From positions 1 through 49,193 of the forward strand of contig JADFJC010000015.1 in assembly GCA_022566315.1 (NCBI GenBank): a DNA stretch of 49,193 nucleotides. Reading direction: 5' to 3'. Position numbers and translations under genes: made by a program. Of the stretch, positions 43,530-49,193 are shown piece after piece. Position 1 is the stretch's first letter. Every line of letters starts with the position of its first letter. The notes beneath the pieces are model-generated. The model was not told where the DNA came from and made no database searches. It saw nothing but the letters and a program-made list of their open reading frames with translations. Source of the DNA: Planctomycetota bacterium. Its GTDB lineage: Bacteria; Planctomycetota; Phycisphaerae; Sedimentisphaerales; Anaerobacaceae.

Positions 43530-43613
43530 TAAAAGCGGTCCCGGTATGTCGGGATGTAAGTAGTATTACAGTTAATTTAGAATCTGAAATTTCAACTTTG
43601 AAAAGGAGCTATT

Positions 43614-45296
43614 ATGAGAAGTTTTATGATGAAATATGGGGCATTAAGGTTTTTGATGGTTTTTGCAGTTGTTTGTCTTAGCTGGGCTATCGCCGCAGCC
43701 GGGACCGGCAATGAGGGTTCCGAGGAAAAAACGGGTTTGACAGACCTTGAGCAGCGGATGCAAAGAAGGATATTTATCGATGTTAATGACGTGCCCCTCG
43801 ATACGGTAATAAGACAATTAGTTGAGCAGGCGGACCTGAACTATATCAAAAGCCCCAAGGTTATCGGCAACGTAAGCGTTACGTTTAAAGATGTACCGCT
43901 CGAAGAGGCACTGAGAACTATTCTTGAGGTGTATGACTGCTTCTACGTGCTGACCGATAATGTTATAATAATAAAAACCTTTGCGGAAATGGTTGAAAAA
44001 GTCGAACCAATTCTGACTGAAACTTTTGAAATTGTCTATGCAGATGCTGAAAAAGTCGTAGAGGCTCTGGACAAAACCAAGTCACCACAGGGTTCGGTAT
44101 CCTTCATCAAGGGCACAAGTTATATAATGGTTACCGACACCGAGAGCAAAATCAGGAAGATAAAAGAGCTGCTCGAAAAAATCGACCGCATCACGCCCCA
44201 AATATTGGTCGAGGTTAGAATCTATGATATCACAAGTAGAGAAGAGTTTGAGATAGGAGTGGACTGGCAAGTTGGACGCAATACCCCTATTACGGATATT
44301 ACACGCGAAAGCACTGTTGGCCAGACCGGCACCACAACCGGCACCACAACCGGCACCACAAGCAGCGAGAATGAAACTGAAAATAAAGTCACAAACGTTG
44401 GCGCAACTGGCCCCACGACCACAACGACCGCAACCAGAACTGAAACTGTTGACAACACAGGCGGAACCCCTACCACCGATGTAACGGTTACTAAGACTGT
44501 AACGACCTCGATAACACCCGCAATAACTGGCTATCAAATCGAGGATATTGACGAGATAACTAAAGAAAACTCTCAAACATGGTTGAGGGAATCATATAGG
44601 AAAAGTAAACCTTTTGCAGGCGGCTCGTTTGATACAGTGTCGGGTGGTGCTGTGCGCTTTGGGCTCCTTAACGATGCGGTTGATATAGAACTCGTACTGA
44701 ATATTTTGCACACGGAGAAAAACGCCAAGCTTCTTGCCAATCCGAGAATATTAGTGCTTGATAACGAAGAGGCCACTTTCGATATCGTAACCCAACATCC
44801 CTATGTGGAACGAACAATATCAGGGAGCCAAATCACAGAATCGGTTAAATTTAAAGATGTCGGCATTAAGCTTGTGGTTACACCGCATATCACAAGGGAC
44901 GGTATGATAAAATTGCACATCCAACCGGAATTCAGCGTTCTTGTGGAGCGAGTTCAACTTCAATCAAGTAATGTACCCGTTGTTGATACTCGCAAAGTTA
45001 ACACGACAGCATTGATCAAAGACGGTCAGACTATAGTCTTGGGTGGCTTGCGAAAAAAGGACACTACGCAAAATATTTACAAGGTACCGCTGCTTGGGGA
45101 TTTACCCTTTTTGGGAGGATTATTCAGGTCTGAGACCGAAGCTACGATTATGAGCGAGTTGATTGTTTTTATAACGCCGCGGATTATAACACAGCCGGTG
45201 TTGTCGTTAGACGAGCAGCTCGCCCTTGAAGAAACCAAAATTAGCAGGCCGAAGTCGTCTTCTACCAGAGCAGAGAAAAAGATTGCTGAAAAATAA
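43614..45296 (+). CDS. Outer-membrane secretin (PilQ/GspD-like)
   Basis: 560 residues. A signal peptide (about 1-29) precedes an STN/N0-like domain (about 50-125, VPLDTVIRQLVEQADLNY, VSVTFKDVPLEEALRTIL) and an N1 domain (about 135-190, TFEIVYADAEKVVEAL). A Thr/Gly-rich insert lies at about 232-300 (TGTTTGTTTGTT, TTTTTATRTE). The secretin pore domain (about 350-540) has LLANPRILVLDNEEATF, VDTRKVNTTALIKDGQTIVLGGL and VPLLGDLPFLGGLF. It forms the outer-membrane channel for the fibre or secreted substrates. AAGGAG lies six bases before ATG. It is last in the pilM-Q series. Confidence 0.93.
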   Translation: MRSFMMKYGALRFLMVFAVVCLSWAIAAAGTGNEGSEEKTGLTDLEQRMQRRIFIDVNDVPLDTVIRQLVEQADLNYIKSPKVIGNVSVTFKDVPLEEALRTILEVYDCFYVLTDNVIIIKTFAEMVEKVEPILTETFEIVYADAEKVVEALDKTKSPQGSVSFIKGTSYIMVTDTESKIRKIKELLEKIDRITPQILVEVRIYDITSREEFEIGVDWQVGRNTPITDITRESTVGQTGTTTGTTTGTTSSENETENKVTNVGATGPTTTTTATRTETVDNTGGTPTTDVTVTKTVTTSITPAITGYQIEDIDEITKENSQTWLRESYRKSKPFAGGSFDTVSGGAVRFGLLNDAVDIELVLNILHTEKNAKLLANPRILVLDNEEATFDIVTQHPYVERTISGSQITESVKFKDVGIKLVVTPHITRDGMIKLHIQPEFSVLVERVQLQSSNVPVVDTRKVNTTALIKDGQTIVLGGLRKKDTTQNIYKVPLLGDLPFLGGLFRSETEATIMSELIVFITPRIITQPVLSLDEQLALEETKISRPKSSSTRAEKKIAEK

Positions 45297-45318
45297 GCGC
45301 TAAATTCATATCTCGTAT

Positions 45319-45345
45319 CTCGTGATTTGTTTTACGATTCACGAG
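45319..45345 (+). terminator. Hairpin after the secretin gene
   Basis: CTCGTGA (45319-45325) and TCACGAG (45339-45345) pair around a T-rich loop. No U-tract follows, so termination is uncertain. It is also part of the CTCGTATCTCGTGA-type repeated words. Confidence 0.35.
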
Positions 45346-45359
45346 CGACGGGCGACGAA

Positions 45360-45510
45360 TCAGTCTTTCTTTACATAAAGCGTCTGGGTGGGGAATGCAA
45401 ACTCGATTTGTTCAGCCTCAAACCGCTTCATAATCTCAAAGTTGACCTGGTGATACAGTTCATAATTAGATGTTTTGGCAAAAAAAGCTTGAAATCTTAT
45501 GAAGCGAGTG
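45360..45510 (-). pseudogene. 3' stub of an MscS-family channel gene
   Basis: On the minus strand the last 29 codons of an MscS protein (NFEIMKRFEAEQIEF, ending TLYVKKD and TGA at 45362-45360) are present. Bases 45367-45449 are identical over 83 bases to 46313-46395 in the intact mscS gene. Upstream the frame stays open and reads FFAKTSNYELYHQ, like the corresponding KPPDYWLYHQ of the intact gene but diverged and lacking 12 bases. The rest of the gene is missing; a retropepsin-like gene on the other strand lies there instead. Confidence 0.8.
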
Positions 45511-45522
45511 TATTATACATGT

Positions 45523-45891
45523 ATGGGTGCGTTCCATACAAGTTGCAGAGTTGAGAATCACATCGACAGGTCGAGATTCGTCCGGATACCAAAGCTCCTG
45601 GTGGATACAGGCAGCAAATACACTTGGATTCCTGCGACAAAGTTAGAAAAGATCGGAGTCAGCAGGGAAAAGAAGGACCTGCGCTTTGTTATGGCCAATG
45701 GTGAAGTGGTGACTCGCAGCGTCGGTTTTGCAATAATGCGCGTCGGCAGGAACTTCACCATAGATGAGGTAGTTTTTGCCGAGCCTGGTGATCTGACCTT
45801 GCTGGGCGCCCGAACCATTGAGGGCCTCAATCTCACCGTCGACGTTATCAGGAAGAAGCTTGTCGCAGCCGGTCCCCTGCCCGCCGCCTAA
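45523..45891 (+). CDS. Retropepsin-like aspartic protease (clan AA)
   Basis: 122 residues from ATG 45523; the start MGAFHTSCRVEN matches family style better than the upstream ATG at 45499. The single catalytic motif LLVDTGSKYTWIP (about 31-43) and the second-strand motif LTLLGARTIEGLNL near 95-110 are those of small bacterial retropepsin-like proteins, which would act as homodimers. There is no signal peptide. Substrate unknown; they often sit alone or with toxin-like genes. It lies between a stub and a full copy of the MscS gene, so its neighbourhood is rearranged. Confidence 0.85.
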   Translation: MGAFHTSCRVENHIDRSRFVRIPKLLVDTGSKYTWIPATKLEKIGVSREKKDLRFVMANGEVVTRSVGFAIMRVGRNFTIDEVVFAEPGDLTLLGARTIEGLNLTVDVIRKKLVAAGPLPAA

Positions 45892-46305
45892 ACCTTGCTG
45901 AGCAGGTCGCTGCAGCGGACTGCGCGATACCCCGCGCTCATCTGTTGTCTCATGCGTGTGCTGAAAGAACACATGGTGGTCAGAAAATGAACCTGTCGCT
46001 TGGAGTTTTAATCATAGGATCACTTTATTGAGACACCCGTGAAGTTCGTGCAAAGTGGCGGCGTGAGACGCTTAACCATGACCAGAAGGCGCACGTGCGT
46101 GGAGCGAAGATCATGAAAACCACGTCAACTATTTCCGGCAAAATCGTAAGTACGGAATAACAACGTTTCAGGATAAGGCTATTGAGCGACATCTATTACC
46201 CTATCACTGAAATGACGATTCGCCCATGTAGGCGCGGGAGGCCAAACGTCGGTTACGCGAAAAGTCTGTCCCAATCGTGGCATTTAGGCGCGCAATAGTT
46301 GACTC
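45892..46305. other. Rearranged non-coding segment between protease and mscS
   Basis: No frame of note, and no member of the palindromic repeat family. Fragmentary words such as CGTGAGACGCTTAACCATGACC look like decayed coding DNA, but I cannot assign it. With the protease gene it makes up the roughly 860-base block bounded by the two mscS 3' copies. Confidence 0.4.
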
Positions 46306-47445
46306 TCACTCCTTCTTTACATAAAGCGTCTGGGTGGGGAATGCAAACTCGATTTGTTCAGCCTCAAACCGCTTCATAATCTCAAAGTTGACCTGTTCGT
46401 TGACCTGGTGGTACAGCCAGTAGTCAGGCGGCTTGACCCAATAACTCATATAAATATTCAAAGACCAGTCATTAAAATCGCTGAAGTACACCCTCGGCGG
46501 CCTTTCAGGGTCGGTGTTAAGCTGCGGCACGTCGGCGAGAACCTTTTTTATAATCTCCACCGCCTTTTCGGCTTTGGTATGGCCCGAATCGTAAGTTATG
46601 GTGATATTAGAGGTCCTGCGAATAAAGGGACGCCTGCCGATGTTTTCAACGCACGAATTTGTAATTACACTGTTGGGTATGGTTACAAGATGGCCCTGGA
46701 GTGTGCGTATGCGTGTGCTTCTAAAGCCCACTTCCTCGACCGGCCCTAAGTGCTCGCCGATCTTTACAAGATCGCCCATTTGAAATGGCCTGTCCGTAAA
46801 AATCGTAATAGAGCCGAAGAAATTAGCTATCGTATCCTTGGCCGCAAGAGCAACAGCAATACCGCCAATGCCGGCACTAAACAGCAGTGATTTGATCTTA
46901 TCGGCACCTAAGATATTCTCACTGATGAGCAGAATCGCGATAATTGCAATTGTTATCCGTAAGGCCTTGCGCACTATGGGAACGAGCATATCGTCGAGCT
47001 TTGTTTCAGTTTTTACGACCAGCCGATTCAGGTAGTATTCGATGACGTCCACAAGCCGATAAAGCCCGTAGGCTGCTGCAATAGCCAATGTTACCCGTGC
47101 AATCGTTGTCCATCCCGTGCTAATGGCAGTTCGTATGCCATTTTCGTCATCGAAAAATAAAGGGACCTTGGCGAGAAATATGCCGGCTGCAAATATCGCT
47201 ACATAGACAGGATTTGCCATCGCCTTTAGCAGCAGTGTCAGAGGGGCCTCCCCCTTTTTCTCCGCCAGCCGTTTGGCATAATTGTTGATGGTGAACTGGA
47301 CGATTCGCCCTGCTGCCATTGCCACCAGCACTACCAGCAAAACAAGTCCAAAACGCCAAATTGTATTTCCCTTGATGATTTCGTAATTGATGGTCTTTGG
47401 CAACCAATCAGCCAAACCTATTATTGCTGTTACCGACGCCGTCAT
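46306..47445 (-). CDS. MscS-family small-conductance mechanosensitive channel
   Basis: 379 residues. It has about four to five membrane segments: FGLVLLVVLVAMAAGRIV (about 32-50), VYVAIFAAGIFLA (77-90), TLAIAAAYGLYRLV (113-127), RITIAIIAILLISENILG (157-175), and the pore helix LLFSAGIGGIAVALAAKDTIANFFGSI (184-210). The MscS beta domain follows (DRPFQMGDLVKI, GFRSTRIRTLQGHLVTIPNSVI), then an alpha/beta C-terminal domain ending TQTLYVKKE. It opens under membrane tension to release solutes. GGGAG lies eight bases before ATG on the minus strand. Its last 83 coding bases are duplicated at 45367-45449. Confidence 0.94.
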   Translation of the reverse strand: MTASVTAIIGLADWLPKTINYEIIKGNTIWRFGLVLLVVLVAMAAGRIVQFTINNYAKRLAEKKGEAPLTLLLKAMANPVYVAIFAAGIFLAKVPLFFDDENGIRTAISTGWTTIARVTLAIAAAYGLYRLVDVIEYYLNRLVVKTETKLDDMLVPIVRKALRITIAIIAILLISENILGADKIKSLLFSAGIGGIAVALAAKDTIANFFGSITIFTDRPFQMGDLVKIGEHLGPVEEVGFRSTRIRTLQGHLVTIPNSVITNSCVENIGRRPFIRRTSNITITYDSGHTKAEKAVEIIKKVLADVPQLNTDPERPPRVYFSDFNDWSLNIYMSYWVKPPDYWLYHQVNEQVNFEIMKRFEAEQIEFAFPTQTLYVKKE

Positions 47446-47866
47446 ATCTTATCTCCCTGATTAGTTCCTGTCGCGGAAACAGTATTTGTCATTCCCGCGA
47501 AAGCGGGAGTCCAGTTTTTTGCTCTGGCCCCCTGCTTTCGCAGGGGTAACATCGTCGATTTTCGTTTTCCGCAACAGATACTAATTAGCTCCCGTATCTT
47601 ATATTGAGCTTTTCACTTCACTAATCGCTCGCACCCCCGCGCTTTCTTGCCAAAGCAAGAGCGGGGGTTACGCGAGTGCAGGCGATTATCAATAGTCAAT
47701 AGTAAATAGTCAATAGTCAATTTCGACGGTCTTTCCACCAAAACAACTATTTTTTATGGAACTTTCGCTCCGAAAGCTGATGTGCACAGGATTACCATTC
47801 GGTGATATTTGTGAAATTTAACTGGATTAAAGTGTGAATAAGTGATAAAAAGAAATGGCGAACGAA
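47446..47866. repeat. Repeat-rich spacer between mscS and PAC2 genes
   Basis: It contains CATTCCCGCGAAAGCGGGAG (about 47491-47510), CCCCTGCTTTCGCAGGGG (about 47530-47547), and a long hairpin at 47628-47675 in which CTCGC, CCCCCGC and CTTGC pair with GCAAG, GCGGGGG and GCGAG. AATAGTCAATAGTAAATAGTC runs follow (about 47693-47720). No gene is supported. It is the shared upstream region of two divergent genes. Confidence 0.5.
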
Positions 47867-47890
47867 TTGTCATTTGTCGATAAATGACAA
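47867..47890 (+). promoter_or_regulatory. Inverted repeat in the PAC2 gene leader
   Basis: Perfect 9-bp arms TTGTCATTT (47867-47875) and AAATGACAA (47882-47890) around GTCGAT, 34 bases before the ATG. It could be an operator or an mRNA hairpin; no T-run follows, so a terminator is unlikely. Confidence 0.4.
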
Positions 47891-47924
47891 AATGGGGCCT
47901 TCTGTGATAGCAAGGAATTAAATA

Positions 47925-48794
47925 ATGTCATCCGGCAAACTAAACATTTACAAAAGGCCGAATTTCAATAGCCCTCGGTTATTACTGAGCTTCTCCGGGT
48001 GGATGGACGGCGGTGAGGTCTCAACGGGAACCGTAAAGTGCCTTATCGACAAGCTCGGTGCACAGAGGTTTGCCAAGGTCGAGCCGGAAGGATTCTATAT
48101 CTACAGCTTCCCCGGCTCAATGGAAATAACGGCACTATTTCGGCCGCACACAAAGATAAAAGACGGCCTGATTAAATCCTACGAGATTCCCGCAAATGCT
48201 TTTTTCTACAGCGAGGAAAATGACCTTATACTGTTTTCAGGCAAAGAGCCTAATTTGCAGTGGGAAGAATTCGCCGAGTGCATATTCTCGTTATGCGAGC
48301 AGTTCGGCGTCAAAATGATATATTTCATAGGCAGCGTTGCCGGCCTTGTGCCCCACACGCGAGAGCCAAGACTTTTCTGTTCCGTTTCGGATGCCGAACT
48401 TAAAGAAACCTTCCAGCATTACGGCGTAAAATTCACCAACTACGAAGGGCCGGCCAGTTTCATTACTTATCTGACAGCAAACTGTAATAAGCGAGGCTTG
48501 AGGATGGTAAGTCTCGTCGCCGCGATTCCCGCTTACGTACAGGGCAACAACCCCAAGTGCATAGAGGCCGTAACAAGACGGCTGATAGGTATGCTGAAGC
48601 TGCAAATAAAGCTCGATGACCTCCGGGCTGTAAGCGATGAATTCGAAAAGAAATTGAGTGATATTGTTCAGGAGCAGCCGGAATTGGAAAGTAATATCCA
48701 TAAGCTGGAGGAAGACTACGACAACGAGATTTTCAATAGTGAAATGGGCGATTTGAAAAAATGGCTCGAGCAGCAGGGCATCAGGGTGGATTAA
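47925..48794 (+). CDS. PAC2 family protein (proteasome assembly chaperone-like)
   Basis: 289 residues. The PAC2 fold is recognisable: LLLSFSGWMDGGEVSTGTVKCLIDKLGA at about 20-47, FLFSGKEPNLQW-like segment near 103-112, IYFIGSVAGLVPHTREPRLF near 131-150, and SFITYLTANCNKRGLRMVSLVAAIPAYVQG near 180-209. The C-terminal 70 residues are a charged helix, VSDEFEKKLSDIVQEQPELE onward. Bacterial members are widespread and uncharacterised; a link to a proteasome is not shown here because no proteasome genes are in the window. AAGGA lies nine bases before ATG. Confidence 0.88.
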   Translation: MSSGKLNIYKRPNFNSPRLLLSFSGWMDGGEVSTGTVKCLIDKLGAQRFAKVEPEGFYIYSFPGSMEITALFRPHTKIKDGLIKSYEIPANAFFYSEENDLILFSGKEPNLQWEEFAECIFSLCEQFGVKMIYFIGSVAGLVPHTREPRLFCSVSDAELKETFQHYGVKFTNYEGPASFITYLTANCNKRGLRMVSLVAAIPAYVQGNNPKCIEAVTRRLIGMLKLQIKLDDLRAVSDEFEKKLSDIVQEQPELESNIHKLEEDYDNEIFNSEMGDLKKWLEQQGIRVD

Positions 48795-48813
48795 GACTGT
48801 CGCATTTCTTGAT

Positions 48814-49145
48814 GGAAATTGGGTTTGATTGGGTTTGTTTTTTTGGAGCCGGAAGGTGGTTTTATTCTCATAATCCTTTGTGGCAAACCATGTTACGTTA
48901 ATTTTTGGCCTTTCGGAAATTGGGTTTGAATTGGGTTTGTTTTTTCGGACTGCGAAATCATCTTTTTTTCTGTAATCCTTTGTAGCAAAGACGTTTGCGC
49001 TCATTTTGGCCTTTTGGAAATTGGGTTTGATTGGGTTTGAATTGGGTTTGTTTTCACCAAGTGTCCAATTGGATTTATTTTCATAATCCGTTGTATTATA
49101 TAGATTTACATTCATTTGACTTTTTCGGAAATTGGGTTTGTTTTG
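48814..49145 (-). repeat. Array of 101-111 bp repeats (NKPN/TKDY array)
   Basis: GGAAATTGGGTTTG begins units at 48814, 48915, 49016 and 49127 (spacing 101, 101, 111). Within each unit two blocks are conserved (ATTGGGTTTGATTGGGTTTGT and CATAATCCTTTGT) with variable DNA between. On the minus strand the array is open from ATG 49148 and reads repeated NKPN...(K/N)xxF, M(N/S)V/A and TTKDYENK elements. The frame then continues antisense through the PAC2 gene, so a full protein is doubtful. It runs close to the window end, and more units may follow. Confidence 0.75.
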
Positions 49146-49193
49146 CATAAAAAGTAGCTGATTTGTAGAGGCATCTCTACAAGTGTAAAGATG

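Noticed and set aside
45327-45554. 75-codon plus-strand frame
   Set aside because: It is the antisense of the duplicated MscS gene end and overlaps the protease start.
46354-46749. 131-codon plus-strand frame
   Set aside because: It is antisense to the conserved MscS C-terminal domain and has no ribosome site or recognisable motif.
48814-49145. CRISPR array
   Set aside because: Unit length is 101-111 bp with two conserved blocks and no uniform short spacers; no cas genes are present.
48291-49148. 285-codon minus-strand frame as one protein
   Set aside because: Its C-terminal two thirds are antisense to the well-supported PAC2 gene. Only the N-terminal array is of interest, and it is listed as a repeat.

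Overview
The window reads as a chromosomal segment of an environmental planctomycete, most likely a Phycisphaerae-type lineage. This is inferred from content, not from a marker gene. The signs are four Tat/lipoprotein sulfatases, zinc-ribbon and prepilin proteins with a C-terminal DGH-type motif, a LamG/Fn3-like/discoidin giant secreted protein, a ribosomal protein S16 with a very long Lys/Glu/Ala tail, and many short palindromic intergenic repeats. No tRNA, rRNA, CRISPR array or intact insertion sequence was seen.

Region 1 (1-3406): the 3' end of a secreted-protein gene, an EF-G-like GTPase on the minus strand, a small one-pass membrane protein, and repeat-rich non-coding DNA. Region 2 (3407-19458): a translation/secretion operon (ffh, rpsP, trmD, rplS, yraN, tatD) that has been opened up in several places. 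One sulfatase sits between ffh and rpsP. Three more sulfatases plus a tandem pair of zinc-ribbon proteins (about 7 kb) sit between trmD and rplS. yraN carries an apparent frameshift. Two secreted-protein genes, each preceded by a related promoter segment, sit between yraN and tatD together with a stub of a second tatD. rimM is absent from its usual place before trmD.

Region 3 (19619-24513): a redoxin-like protein, then dnaG and rpoD in the classical macromolecular-synthesis order, behind a cluster of palindromic repeats. Region 4 (24514-31770): a 962-residue secreted LamG/discoidin protein with its own promoter and strong terminator, an acidic membrane protein and a lone pseudopilin-like protein on the minus strand, and a small secreted protein, separated by long repeat-rich spacers.

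Region 5 (31771-45296): a type IV pilus / type II secretion machine in one orientation: pilB ATPase, pilC platform protein, two major pilins, three minor pilins (V-, W- and X-like), pilM, pilN, pilO, a ParA-family ATPase, a PilP/GspC-like coupling protein with four 105-bp repeats, and a secretin. No prepilin peptidase or PilT lies in the window. Region 6 (45297-49193): a stub of an MscS channel gene, a retropepsin-like protease, a full MscS-family channel, a PAC2-family protein, and a terminal array of 101-111 bp repeats that also reads as an in-frame NKPN/TKDY peptide repeat.

The main points of interest are the sulfatase invasion of the ribosomal operon, a possible stand-alone SRP M-domain-like protein beside ffh, a composite two-hairpin repeat family, the terminal NKPN array, and several duplication scars that carry recognisable gene ends.
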